Assembly (NCBI GenBank): GCA_024291935.2
Contig: CM044316.1
Location: 4,208,501 to 4,272,500, forward strand
Direction of reading: 5' to 3'
Source of the DNA: Okapia johnstoni
Taxonomy: Eukaryota; Chordata; Mammalia; Artiodactyla; Giraffidae
Length of the DNA: 64,000 nucleotides
The position numbers were made by a program, and so were the translations under genes. The notes under the pieces are model-generated. The model had not been told where the DNA came from, made no database searches, and saw nothing but the letters and a program-made list of their open reading frames with translations. This document shows, in pieces, positions 52,451-64,000 of this stretch (position 1 is its first letter; each line of letters starts with the position of its first letter).

Positions 52451-55400
52451 TGGGTTTTCTGATCTTAGTTTTGGGCCCCGAGACTGAAGTTTTGTTTTTG
52501 ATTCACAGCAGCTGTTGAGAGCCCCAGTGTATCATTCTTGTTCTGGAGCCTTTGGTTCCAGCTCTGCGGGGACCGGTTGATTGGTGTGGAAGCTGGGCCA
52601 GTAGACTGCTCTGATCTCCTATTAGGGTCCCTCCAGATGCTGCCTCAGCTTTCAGGCAGCACTCAGCCCCTCCTCCACCCCAGCTCTGGCTTGGGTTTGA
52701 ATGGCTTGGAGTGGTGTGGAGGAGGGGACCCTGGGCCTCGGGTGAGGTGGGGGTTAGCACCTTTTGCCTTGTCCTGCCTGCCATCAGGTTGTGAGTTTCA
52801 TGTTCTCCCTAGCCTGGACCCCGGGGCAGCGTGTTGGTGATGTGAGGCCAGACCAGCCGAGGGCCCCCAAGTTAACCTGACTTCTTACCCTGCTCGATTC
52901 TGGGTTCCTAGCTTAGAAGTTCAGAAAGGGTTTGGATTGTACTGTGCAGTCACTGCCGCCGCACACAACTGTCAGCTCCAGCGGGATAGTTCCATCTTCC
53001 TTTCCTAAATAGACCTTCTGGTCCTGCTTCCGCTGAGGCAGCTGGCCTGGGAGTCCCGCCAGATTCTACTTCTGTGATGGCGCAGATGGTAAGCTGCGCC
53101 CAACTCTAATTTCAGGCCTGAGATAAAATGGTTTTTGTCGACCTGGGCTTGGTGAGTAGGAAGGCGGGCGGCTTGAGCTTTCCTTCAAGGTGTTTCATGA
53201 TGTTTGCTCACTCAGAAGGCTCGGTGTTCCGGCCACAACGAGAGCCCACTGCGCTCCTCCCGTCACTGAGGCTGGCCTCACTGTGTCTCCTAGACAGACT
53301 AACCTTCTAGTAACTTGAAAAAAAATTATTTCTCACGCCTGATCTGGTTTCATTTATGTTCAAGCCCAGGAAGATGGGCTCTGTCACCCACAAGTGTGGC
53401 GTGGGGCTGGGTCTCTCAGGTCTGGCCCAGCGAGCAGCTGAGCGAGGTATGGAGGGTCACTCCGTGCCTGGGTCACCCCTCCGGAGGCCCTGCTGCTTCC
53501 TGAGTCTGGCAGTGGCTCTGGCTCCAAGGTCTCCAAGATCGCAGAATGCAGCGGGAGTCTCCTGCTTCATTTGGAATCTCAGCCAGTGTCCACGCTTGAG
53601 GTCCTCCTGTGGGCAGAGGAGGCATCTGGGCGAGGTGGGGTCTGCTCCGCCCTTGGTGCACGTGGGCCTCTCCTCCCTTCGGCGTGCCATGCACTCAGGT
53701 GTGGCTTCTACAGCTTGAGGCTGTCACGAGCTGATGTTTGGCTTGATGATGCTGAAAGGCCCCTGCGGGGGAACCCGGCCAGTCTAGGTTGAGTCCTCCC
53801 TCCCCCATCATGGGGCTAAGGCATGGCCCGAGCCTCAGTTTCTCCCTTGGTGAGGAGGGAGCAGTCGCCCCTGCCCTGGAGGTAGTAAGGGATTGGGTGG
53901 AGCATCAAATGAAGGGCCAAGTGTAGAGGCATCCTCCACTCATCACTGTCACCTTGAGGAGAGGATGCCCTTGGCCACATCTCCACACCTGTCCCAGCCC
54001 TGGACGTCATCTGTTCGGGTGTGCAAACCCCCACCATCAGGGCAGGAGAGACCCCTTCTGTAACGTGCAGGGGACTGTGCTCCTTGGCCCGCCTCCCAAG
54101 TGCCACTGGCCCAGGCTCAGGTCAGAAGGTCACTGGCCCATGTGGAATCTTCCTCACAGCCCAGGCTGAGGTGCTTGGGGCCAGCCCGCCCATCCCCTCC
54201 CCTAGTGCAGACTCCCTCGAAGTGGCTATGCAGGGGACCTGGCTTCTGTCAGCCCAGCCTTGGGCTGTGGCCCCCTCTTCACTCCCCTGTCCCTCTGCTC
54301 TGCCTGGCTCAGCATCCTTAAGGCTGGTCTCTCTGTTTAGGGCCCCCGCCTCCCTCCCTCTGCTGCAGTGGGGAGCTAATGGGGACATGCAGAGCCCAGC
54401 CTCCCCCACCTGGAGTCCCCTGCTGCTGCTGATCCACTCCTGCTCCGAGCCCCAGCTGCCCAGAGCATGGTGGATGTGCACAAGGGTCCAAGCACTGCCC
54501 CTCTGGGTGCTCAGGCCCTTCTCTCCCTGCCCCCTTTCCCTGGCCTGGCCTCCCTTGAGGTCTGCGCGCCTCCCGTCCTCCTGGTCTTTGCTCACCACCA
54601 CTTCTCACCTCGTCAGAACGGCCTCTCGCAGTGTCACTCTATTGTCCAGCTCTGAAACTGTGCCAAGGGATCCTCAGTGGACAGGGCAGCGTCTCTCACT
54701 GGCTGCTGGGTCCCCGCCTCCTGCCTGTGTCCTTCCACCTTGCTCTAGAGCTTCTGCTGCTTTCTCTAGCTATTCATATTAAATCCTAGGCGAGTTGGTT
54801 CTGAGATCGCACCTGCCTAGAAGTGACTGGTGTCCAGGTGCTTCCGGCTCAGGAAGTGGAGGAGGGAGAGGGTTCCAGTCTGGCATGTGCAGAGCTGATC
54901 CAGCTGTGAAGGTTCAGATGATGCTGGAAGATGCAGTTACCTGATCTGGCACCAGAATGCTGACAGTGGGTGTGCGGTGGCAGGAGGGGGTTGAACTGGG
55001 CAGAGACAGGGAGTTGGAAATTTTCTTCTGTGGTCTTGAGTGCCAGGCAGCAGAGAGGAGGGACGAGGCTAGAAGGTAGAAGACCTGGGGGGATTTCAGG
55101 GGGGTCTTTGAGGATCCTCTTGCCCTGGGTTAGATATCTGGTAATGATTTTGTTTCTGACTCCCTGCCTGGGGAGAGAGGCTTCGCCCTGCCCTGTAGGA
55201 CAGATCACCTTCTAGGGGTCTTTGGGACTGTCCCTTCTCTGGAGGGCACTTAGGTGCTGGGACCAGAGCAGACAAAGCACTGGGAAAAGTGGACAGTGAC
55301 CCAGCACAGCTTCCCCAGGCTGCAGGGTAAAGAGCGATGTTTCCCAGGGAACAGGTGGTGGTGGGCCCCTTCCCTTTGTCTTCAGGACTCTCCAGCCGTG

Positions 55401-55945
55401 GCTGTCCTGCTTGTTGGGTCACCTGGGTAGGTTAGAGATGGGAAAATATGACATATTCTTGTCATTTCATCCTCTTGAGTGGGGCATTTCGCTCCCATTT
55501 AATGGTCTCTGCTTTTGCCCAAGATGAAGCCCCATGCCTTGCGTTCAGGGAGCCCAGCTTGCTCTGTTCTGGTCAGCAGCCTCACGGGGCAAAAGTGTCG
55601 TTACACTGCCTAGAACTGGGCGAGCTTTGCAGAGCCACAGTGCAGAGTTTTCCAGAAGATGCTGGGTGGAGCTTCCCAGCATGGCCTGGTGGGCAGTTCT
55701 GGTGCCACTGACCCCCTTCTCATCACCCTGGCCTCTGAGCTGCCCATTACAGTCTCATGCTTCTTTGCTTTTTAATTTCTCACGGAAATCTCTGGGCTTA
55801 CAGAAATGGTTTGTATTTGGTACGCGACCCGCCCCCACCCCCGCCACCGGCCCCTTCTCAGTTATCCTCCTGGTCTGTTCTTGGTGCTGAAGATGAAGGC
55901 AGCCTGCACTCACCTCTGCTTGTCCATGTTGGCTTTAGAAACCAC
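52451..55945. other. ELL intron 1, mostly unique DNA (3.5 kb)
   Basis: GC-rich with long chance open frames (54021-54782), but no exon or repeat that I can support. Confidence 0.5.
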
Positions 55946-55949
55946 ACCG

Positions 55950-56110
55950 CACTTCCTTGGTGGTCCAGTGGTTTTAAATCTGTCTGCCAGTGCAGGGGAC
56001 GTGGGATTGATCCATGGTTGGGGAACTAAGATCCTGCATGCCATGTGACAATAAGCCAGAGAGCCACAACTAAGACCCGACACAGCCAAATAAATAAAAA
56101 TAAGGGGAGG
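55950..56110 (+). repeat. CHR-type SINE
   Basis: Forward-oriented, from CACTTCCTTGGTGGTCCAGT to CCAAATAAATAAAAATAAGG. Confidence 0.88.
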
Positions 56111-56805
56111 AAAAAAACAAGGAAACCGTACCGGATCAGGAGCAACAGTGTGGTCCAGCATGCTCTGTGAGGTGTTTAGAGCCCTGCTTTTCATTTGGAG
56201 GATGGAGGGGAGTCTTAGGAATCGCTGGGTGTCGGGGGAGCACGGACTTATTCTGGCCTTTCCTGGCATCATCTCAGCCCGGCTGACAGAGGCCAGCACA
56301 CGGGCTCTTCCTGCCTGGATGTCTGAGGAGATGGGGCAGGAGGGACAGCTGCTCCTTGGAGCACAGTATACAGGGTTGGGAGAGGCAGCCTGACCCTGCA
56401 GAAGAGCACCCTGAGTGAGGATGTAGAGAGGGGCCTGCTCAGTGGGTGTGCTCCAGACAGGCCCCTGGGAGAGGGGTGTTCATTTCCAAAAGTCCTCTGT
56501 GTTGTGTGACCTCTTGGGGCACCTTCACGCACCTGTGTTCATGAAGTACTAGTGAGATTTTAAATAACTGGAACCAGATGCTCCAGAACTCAGCCATGTG
56601 TTTCCTACTGCATGGAGACACCCCCCTCACCCCCGTGGGCATCAGGAAGCAGTGGAAAAGTTAGTCCCCCAGCAGCACTGGTGTGGGGTTGGAGTGCTGA
56701 CATTCCATGCCTGAGTTAGCACTTTATGTGGTTTGTCTGGTGAGTCCTCACCCCCTCCTCAGCTTTCTGAGGCCAGGAGTAAATAGTGTTTTAGAGAGGT
56801 GGAGG
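56111..56805. other. ELL intron 1, unique DNA
   Basis: No recognised feature. Confidence 0.5.
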
Positions 56806-56940
56806 AACCTCCCTAGTGGTCCAGTAGCTAAGATTCTGTGCTCCCAGCGCAGGGGGCCTGAGTTTGATCCCTAGTCAGGGAAATAGATTCCACATGGTGA
56901 AACTTAAGACCTAGCACAGCCAAATAAATAAATTAGTTGA
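56806..56940 (+). repeat. CHR-type SINE
   Basis: Forward-oriented, from AACCTCCCTAGTGGTCCAGT to CCAAATAAATAAATTAG. Confidence 0.86.
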
Positions 56941-56973
56941 ATGTTTAGAAAATATTTAAAAAAAATAGTAATA

Positions 56974-57236
56974 GGGACTTCCCTAGTAGTCCGGTGATTA
57001 GGAATCCGCCTGCCAGTACAGGGGACACATGTTCGATCCCTGATCCAGGAAGATTCCACATGCCACAGCAGCTAAGCCCGTGTGCCACAGCTACTGAGCC
57101 TGCGTGCCCTAGAACCTGTTCTCTGCAACAAGAGAAGCCATCACAGTGAGAAGCCTGTGCACTGCAACTAGAGAAAGCCTGTGTGTAGCAAGGAAGACTC
57201 AGTGCAGCCAAAAATAAAGAATTAAACTTTAAAAAC
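56974..57236 (+). repeat. CHR-type SINE, long variant
   Basis: Forward-oriented, from GGGACTTCCCTAGTAGTCCG to GCCAAAAATAAAGAATTAAA. It follows the previous copy in the same orientation. Confidence 0.87.
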
Positions 57237-57743
57237 AAGGAATTATGACCTAGTACAGGTTTATTATGTCATCATGTTAAATAATGAGATCAAGGAGAGG
57301 ATTTTATTGCTGTAATTTTGAAATGGTGGTGAGCAAAAGTAGCGTTGGAAAACAGCAACATGCTGTCTTTCATTTGATAAAGCATATCAGAGTTGATACT
57401 GTTCATAACTGCTGAAGGAAATGCTAAGAAAATAGATGTTTTTTCTTCCCACCCAAATTTAAGGACAGCCTAAATGGGAGCCCTGTTCTGAGCATGTCCT
57501 CTGATGCAGGGCCCTCAGCAACTTTTCCCGGCGTGGACAGTTGTAATCTGCTGTGATGAATGAGGAAGCTTCCCAGCTTCAGTCTCGGAAGTGGGGCTCT
57601 TTTGAGAGGTGGTTGACCCCACGGCTCTGGTCAGATCCCTTGTGGTCCTCAGATGTTAGAGAGGGCTCAGAAGAGGGTGGGAATGGGTCAGCAGCCAGCA
57701 CCAAGGGTCCAGGACCAGCCCGAGACAATCTGAGTATCAGGAT

Positions 57744-57951
57744 GTGTGCTTAGTTGCTCAGGTGTGTCTGACTCTTTGTGACCTCGTGGACTGTAGTCCG
57801 CCATGCTCCTCTGTCCATGGGATTCTCCAGGCAAGAATACTTGAGTGGGTTGCCATTCCCTTCTCCATGGATTTTCCTGATCCAGGGATTGAACTGGCAT
57901 CTACTGCATTGCAGGCAGATTCTTTATTGTCTGAGCCACCTGGGAAGCCCC
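57744..57951 (-). repeat. Bov-tA SINE
   Basis: Reverse-oriented, with the perfect 12-bp duplication GAGTATCAGGAT at 57732-57743 and 57952-57963. Confidence 0.93.
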
Positions 57952-58067
57952 GAGTATCAGGATAATTAAGGACTACAGTGCCTTTGAGACCGTTGCAAAA
58001 GGCAGTCCCTGAGTCTGTCAAGGTTCTCCAGAGAAACAAACCAACAGGAGTGAAGGAGTGAGAAGAG

Positions 58068-58096
58068 ATATGTGTGTGTGTGTGTGTGTGTGTGTT
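58068..58096. repeat. (TG)n microsatellite
   Basis: About 12-13 uninterrupted TG units followed by TTTCC. Likely length-polymorphic. Confidence 0.9.
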
Positions 58097-58099
58097 TCC

Positions 58100-60685
58100 T
58101 TTTTGGCCATGCTGCATGGCTTGCGGACATGGTGGGAGGACGCCACCGGGCCAGGTGGCACCGTGGAAGGGGGACAGTGGTGCAGAGTATCCTGTCGATA
58201 ATGAACATAGTGCAGCTGGCACTGTCGCGTGTTTACTCCTCAGAAACGCACCACATGTTTAGGGTGAAGCGTACTGGTGTATGCAGCTCACCCTGAACTG
58301 GTTTGAGAAAGCAAGTAGATGCACCCAAATCTATATGGGGTGCGTGCGTAGGGGCAGAGAGTTTGTGGGTTTAAAGGTACTTTGGTATTCTTTGTGCTGT
58401 TGCAGCTTTTCTGCAAGTTTGGGATTATTTCCACATCACGTCTAGGAGAGATAGCCAGGCAGGGGCGTTTATTCCCTGCTCCTGGAAGCAGCATCTCTCC
58501 TGCCACGCCATGTGATCAGGGCTGGCTCCCGTCTCTGCTCGGCAGGTGGCTGAACCCCAAATCAGGTGACCTGGTGCACGCCCTGGAGGCCAGCAGTGGT
58601 AGGACATCCTCCTCCTGGAACTCAGCTTCCTGTGGGAGAGACCAGCCCAGCATATCGGTCAGGTCCTCCCCTGGTGACAGGGGTCTGAGTGAGCATGCCC
58701 CCCCGGAGCCTTTTCTGAGGAAGCCTCAGTGGAGGAGGCAGCTGGGTGGATCAAGGGAGGAATGCCTTGGACAGTGGCTTGATGGGGGGAGTGGTCTCAC
58801 AGTGCTGGGTTTGAGTGTTGTAAAGGGGGTCACCATGGGCCCCCGGGGCTGTGGGGTGTGATTCGATGGATGCTTGTAAGCATCCGGGAAGGACTCCTCA
58901 TTTCCATTTGCTCTCTGTTCTTACGGGATCCGCGGTTCTCTCAGCAGCACTCTAGCTCCCTCCTGGTTTCTGGGGCACCTCAGCTCTAGGCAGATACACA
59001 ATGCTTGATCTTGTCACTCTGAGCCAAGATTAGTCACTTGTTTTTCGGCAGGTGACAAGATGTTCTGTAAAAAGGTGGCTAATGGTTTCAGACTTCTGGC
59101 TCATTTGTGCTTTGGGGGCAGAGCAGGCTGGGGAATGAAAACAGACGTGTAGGAACAGGAGTGAGTGCCCACCTCTGGCAAGGACTCTGGTCAGCCAGTT
59201 GAGGAGGGGACAGGAGTGTCCAAGGCAGTATGACCACTCCACTAATGCTGAAGGAAAGGCAAACTGGAGAGAAGTTCTGTCCTAAAGTAGTAGGGGGCCT
59301 GCTGCCTCCTGATCTGGGGGGGGGGGGGGCAGTCCTGTGTTTGAGTGTGGGCTCTGCCGCTTCCTGAGCTGGTGACCTTGAGCAAAGCTGCTGGCTTTCC
59401 TGAGCCCCAGTTTCCTCATCCACTCCGAGCTGGTCAGGGAAACGTGACCTTGTCCACAAGAGATCCCCACAGTCAGGCCCCTGAGGGCCACTGGGACACC
59501 AAGGCCCTGGCAGAACACACACTGCTCCCAGCCCAGAAGAGACCAGCGTCACTGCCCCATCAGCTCTGAAGGACCAGCTGTTTGGTGGCATTTCTCACTG
59601 AGCAGTGTACTCTGAGGGCCAGTCATGTTTCTGGGGAGCAGTCAGTTGGTGGACCTTGGTGGACAGCAAGGTACAACTTACCCAAGAACAGGGCTGACCC
59701 TTTCCTGATGAGAGCCTGGTGGCAGCTGATGTGCGTGGAGGGGCAGCCTGCCAGGTGAGCAGGGGCCCGCAGACGCGTTTCTCAGAACTCCAGGGCAGGC
59801 GGAGGGTGGTCAAAGCCACCCACCACGCAGACTTTCCAGTTGGCCCCTAAGTGCCCTGAGAGTGCCATCCTTCCCACCTGGTGGGGGCAGCAGAGAGCCC
59901 CTTGAGGGGTGGGTCTGAGCCAGTGGCTGGGATGACAGCTGGGTAGGCAGCCGGGCCCCACCCTCCTTGGGCTCCAGCAGCTCGTCAGTGTCCAGAGTTG
60001 TTCCAGGAAGGTCTGTTCTGTCTGGCTGGCTGATAGAGGATCCTGTTGTTCCGAGAGACTGACACCTGGGTCTGTTGGAGTCCAAGCAAGGATTGGAAGG
60101 AAACAATTCATTTTTGGCTCTGGTAGGGATGAAGCCTGAGCCTCTGACAGCCGCTTGGTTCCTCACTGTGGAGACACTCTGGGGGTGCAGGACTCCGGGC
60201 AGTGTTTGGTTCCTGGGCCTCCCTATGGGTCCAGCACAGCCAGCCTCAACCAGTTCAGAAGCTGTTTGTCAAAGCAAAGTTTAACAGTGTGCCAATATCA
60301 GGTAGCCTCCTCCATGTCAGACCCTGTGAGGGTGAGGACTTTGTTGGGACAGGTAGCTAGTAACTGGGGACCCATGTCTGAGCCTGCTACCTGGCTGCTC
60401 CAAGCACTGTCCCAAATTGGAGGATGCTCCCCAGCCCAGCTCTGTGCACGGCACCCTCGTGCTCCGCCAGGAGGCGAAAGAACATGGACTGAACTCAGCC
60501 GGGCCATCTTTCTGAGACACTGTTCCTTCCACATTTGTTCTGCTCTCCCCTGCCCCATGCATTTGAGAACTGGCCAGGCTGAGCCCTGCGCCCAATCAGT
60601 GTCCGTTTTCTGTGCCATGGAAGCGCACCAGTGACCAAGGGACCTGTGGGAGGGTCCTGAGCCCTTGACCATCTTTTCTCCCACA
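58100..60685. other. ELL intron 1, unique DNA
   Basis: No exon recognised. A forward MIR-like segment lies at about 59335-59435 (GGTGACCTTGAGCAAAGCTG), just after a run of thirteen G at 59317-59329. Confidence 0.5.
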
Positions 60686-60689
60686 TTAA

Positions 60690-60852
60690 ATGTTTGTGTG
60701 TATATAAATAGATGGATGTGCTGGGTCTTAGTTGCTACGTGCAAACTCTTACGGCCACACGTGGGATCTAGTTCCCTGACCAGGGACCGAATCCGGGGCT
60801 CCCCTGCATTGGGAGCTCGGAGTGTTAGCCCCGGACCACCAGGGAAGTCCCT
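60690..60852 (-). repeat. CHR-type SINE
   Basis: Reverse-oriented, ending CGGACCACCAGGGAAGTCCC. Confidence 0.87.
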
Positions 60853-61223
60853 TCTCCCAGATTTTGATGGCTCTTTGAGACTTTTGGCGTCTTCTGGCTC
60901 AAAATATCAGAACTACTTGAAAGCGAGAGGTTACCCAGCTCTCTGGGGAGGCTGATTTGTCTAGCCATTTCTCCATGCTTCCGGGATGTTTCTGGAGCCC
61001 CCAGGAGGGGTGTCTCAGCCTGTGGTCCAAGGCCACGTCTCTGACCTGACCTTGTGGGGGAGGCAGCCTTCACAGCCCAGCTGGTCCAGAGTTGGCTCTG
61101 CTCAGAGGCAGTCCGCCTTCCTGGGGTCCCCAGCTGGTGAGCGGTGGGGTGTTCAAGGCAGGGTCTGCATGGTGGGGCCTTCTCTGTTCCTGAGCAATTA
61201 AGATTTATTCCAACGGAGTGGTG

Positions 61224-61440
61224 GCTTCCCAGCTAGGGCAGTGGAAGAACCCGCTTGCCAGTGCAGGAGACGAAAGAGACACTGGTTCAAACCCTGAGTC
61301 TGAAAGATCTCCTAGAGAAAGAAATGGCAAGGCACTCCAGTATTCTTGCCTGGAAAATTCCATGAATGTGAACAGAGGAGCCTGGCAGGCTATAGTCCAT
61401 GGGGTCACAAAAGAGACAACGAAGCGCAATACAGCACTAC
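61224..61440 (+). repeat. Bov-tA SINE
   Basis: Forward-oriented, from GGTGGCTTCCCAGCTAGGGC to the GAGACAACGAAGCGCAATAC end. Confidence 0.87.
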
Positions 61441-62105
61441 AGTAACGTGGAGGTGGCGGAGCACGTTGAACGTGGCCTGGAGCTGATGCCTGGGGCTGGT
61501 CGGAGGCTGGTGGGGTGCAGAGGTGCGTGAACTTGGAGCATGTCCAAGGGAACCTCGTGGGGCTGTTGCTGAGTGAGCTACTAGGCTGGGAATGCAGGTC
61601 CTGGACCCGGCAGCTCCTGGGTCGCTCTGTGTGTGTGTGTACGTTAAAAGTGGATGCAAGAGAGTGACCCTGCTATAGGCACCAGCTGGAGGCCGTGGGG
61701 TGGGGTGGGAGGAGCTCATACTAAAGGGAAGAGAAGCCTGAGTTCTCAGCCACAGTTTATGTTTTTCTGCGACTTGTGCCTGCATCTCCTGGGATGGATC
61801 TGTGGCTCTTTGCAGAAGATGAGAAGGGAGAAACTTGAGCTGAGCCCTGTGCTGAGATGCAGAGCATCCGGGCAGCCCACATCCTGGGCTGCACCCCCAG
61901 AGGACCTGGGCCATCTAGGTCAGGCCCTCAGCTTCCTCTGCTGGAAGATTCCATCCTAGTCACTGCTGTCTGGGCGGGGGTGTGTCTGTGTTTCTTCTGT
62001 CAAGCTGCCCCCAGACTGTGGGCGAAAGACAGGTTTGGGCAGAATGAAGTTTGATACCAAGCTCAGGGCCTGTTGATGAGTTTTAGTGAGCAATTAAAAA
62101 GGAAA
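61441..62105. other. ELL intron 1, unique DNA
   Basis: A short GT run at 61628-61641; no other feature recognised. Confidence 0.5.
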
Positions 62106-62107
62106 AA

Positions 62108-62415
62108 CAGGACTTGCTTGGTGGTCCTATGGTTGAGAATCCTCCTGCCAATGCAGGGGACACGGGTTCGATCCCTGGGGTGGGAAGATTCCACAGACTG
62201 AACACCGCTAAGCCTGTACACCACGACTATTGAAGCCCACCCGCCTAGAGCCCGTGTGCCACAGCTATTGAAGCCCACCTGCCCAGAGCCTGTGCTCCAC
62301 AGCCAGAGAAGCCCCCACACACTGCAGCGAGAGAGTAGCCCCCACTCACTGCAGCTAGAGAAAGCCTGCTTGCAGCAAGGAAGACCCCTCATAGCCAAAA
62401 ATTTTAAAAAAACAG
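62108..62415 (+). repeat. CHR-type SINE with a 38-bp internal tandem duplication
   Basis: Forward-oriented, from AGGACTTGCTTGGTGGTCCT to the AAAATTTTAAAAAAACAG tail. The segment 62227-62264 is repeated at 62265-62302. Confidence 0.85.
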
Positions 62416-63100
62416 TACAGTTTTTAAAGAAGAAAAGCCCACTCAGCACATAGGCTCCTGGCGAGGCACATCAGAAGCACATTGGTGCAGAGCCTTCTGT
62501 GTACTTTCCTGCCCACTTGTCCATTTCCCCAGTGCTCCCATTAGCCTCATCGGGGGCTCCCAGAAAGAGAGTGGGATGAGGCCAAGGCCCCACTCTGAGG
62601 TGGGCCACTGCTGGGAGGGAGGGGCCTCAGGTCCCTGGGGCAGAACAAGGGCCCGGGCTGCAAGCCCCAAGACTTGGTGCTGCTCCATGCGCAGCTTGCT
62701 CCGTCTGCACAGGGCCAGGGTAGCAGAGGAGACGAGACCCGCGGTTTGGCCGTCTGCACTATCATGGGGACCAGGGACCGCATCCAGCATGTGGACCTGG
62801 CCCTTCCACAGCCCGTGCCCGGTGCTGCGGGCTGCGTGTGCTGGGGGTGTGCAGCAGGTACTGACATGGGTGGCTTCTTGATTTTTCTATTTGAGGAAAG
62901 GCAGATGGGAAAGATGAAATAGTAATGAGGCAAAGGTGTTGAAAAGAGGGCCTGGTGCAGGCGTGGGTTGCAGAGCTCAGAGTGGTGGCAGGGGTTGGTG
63001 GCTCATGGCAGCCACACTTCCCTGGAGCCAGGCCTGGGATGTGCTGCCAGCAGCCGTGGATGGAACAGGGCTCAGTGGAATAGAACCACTTAAAAATACA
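62416..63100. other. ELL intron 1, unique DNA
   Basis: No recognised feature. Confidence 0.5.
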
Positions 63101-63104
63101 TGTT

Positions 63105-63382
63105 TATTTCTGTTTATTTGTTACTGGCTGCACTGGGTCTTCATTGCTTTTCTCCAGGTGCAGCGAATGGGGGCTGCTCTGGCTGTGGCGCACAGGCTTC
63201 TCCTGTCGTGAAGCGCAGGCTCTGAGTGAGAGGGCTGCAGGAGTTGCTGCACATGGGCTTCGTAGTTGGGAATCACAGGCTTCGTTCCCCATGGCATGTG
63301 GGATATTCCCGGAACCAGGGATTGAACCTATGTACCTTGTGTTGCAAGTGGATTCTTAACCACTGGACCACCAGGAAGCCCT
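63105..63382 (-). repeat. CHR-type SINE, long variant
   Basis: Reverse-oriented, from TGTTTATTTGTTACTGGCTG to CTGGACCACCAGGAAGCCCT. Confidence 0.86.
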
Positions 63383-64000
63383 AGAAACACTTTAATGTGA
63401 AGAATTAATTGGTTAGCAAATGTTTGTTTCATCCTGTTACATCATGTGTGCTTCACAAAGAGTTTGGATAAATTGTAGAACTGGGATACGATCTAATGAA
63501 CTGTGTCAGGGCCCATGACTGGTATTCCTTTGAGATTGGGATCAGCTCTCCTGGTGAAATGGGGACCCCAGCCCTGCCCTGGGACCTCCAACAGCCTGGT
63601 CCCTGCTCTGTACTTCGTTTTCCTCAGGCATAACAAGAACCCTGATATCTGTGAGTAGTTGAAGATGAGAGTGAGTTTCCTGATGGAGGTTGGCTGTTGT
63701 TGATACCACAAGTCATCGTGTTCATTTTGGCTGTGATTTCCATGAAGAGCCTGTGCCCAGCGAGTCCGTGCATCCCACCTCCAGTCAGGCTTCAGATGCC
63801 CCCCACGCACCCACATCCAAGTAGAGCACTTGTCAGGCACTGCTGCCCTGTGGTTCCTTTTGCCCTCCCGGTGTCTCAACAGCCCCTGGGGTGTGACTTA
63901 GCCATCTATAGAGTCACTGCTTTGGGCACCTGGGGCAGTTGTTTGGGCTGACACACGGGGGACACAGGAAACCTGGCAGAGGCGGGGTCTTGGTTCCATA
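63383..64000. other. ELL intron 1, unique DNA to window end
   Basis: No exon or repeat recognised. Confidence 0.5.

Larger units (their letters stand above)
29232..64000 (+). other. ELL: ELL intron 1 (5' part, at least 34.8 kb)
   Basis: After the exon 1 donor no sequence matching later ELL exons was found up to the window end. In mammals the first ELL intron is tens of kb long, so I read the whole remainder as intron. Open frames up to about 250 codons occur (for example 34094-34750 reverse and 54021-54782 forward) but have no recognisable domains and overlap frames on the other strand. An undescribed non-coding transcript cannot be excluded. Confidence 0.8.

Noticed and set aside
54021..54782. 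253-codon forward open frame
   Set aside because: Low-complexity Pro/Ser/Leu composition in GC-rich intron, with a comparable frame on the other strand. No homology recognised.

Overview
The window is mammalian nuclear DNA, most likely from a bovid or closely related ruminant. It holds ruminant-restricted repeats: BovB (RTE) LINE fragments, Bov-tA and BOV-A2 SINEs, and many artiodactyl tRNA-derived CHR-type SINEs. Two well-known mammalian genes are readable in the same (+) orientation: FKBP8 (complete coding region) and ELL (first coding exon only). From memory, these are neighbours in the same relative orientation on human chromosome 19p13.1, so the order looks like conserved synteny.

Layout. 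1-2.0 kb: decayed class I endogenous retrovirus env remnant, split by a Bov-tA SINE. 2.0-3.3 kb: BovB fragment. 3.3-9.1 kb: intergenic DNA with L1, MIR, Bov-tA, BOV-A2 and CHR insertions. 9.15-10.1 kb: CpG-rich FKBP8 promoter. 10.83-19.44 kb: eight coding exons of FKBP8, an intact 411-residue reading frame ending in a tail anchor, with an AATAAA signal at 19426. 19.5-28.4 kb: intergenic, repeat-rich, including a MaLR-like LTR and a large inverted pair of BovB elements (24.8-28.3 kb). 28.48-29.5 kb: ELL CpG island and promoter with an unusual array of AT-rich modules. 29097-29231: ELL coding exon 1 (45 codons). 29232 to the end: what I read as the 5' part of the long first intron of ELL. It contains SINEs, an L1 fragment, a Tigger-like MITE, a degenerate minisatellite and no exon I could recognise.

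FKBP8 is a tail-anchored outer mitochondrial membrane immunophilin-like protein (anti-apoptotic BCL2 partner and mitophagy receptor). ELL is a nuclear RNA polymerase II elongation factor. They share a locus but no pathway. I see no CRISPR array, operon, prokaryotic element or novel gene system. The most interesting structures are the ELL promoter array, the BovB inverted repeat 0.1-4 kb upstream of it, and several SINE insertions with unusual target duplications. FKBP8 exon 1 (non-coding) lies somewhere in 9.3-10.05 kb, but its boundaries cannot be set from sequence alone. SINE and LINE limits are approximate unless a target-site duplication is quoted.
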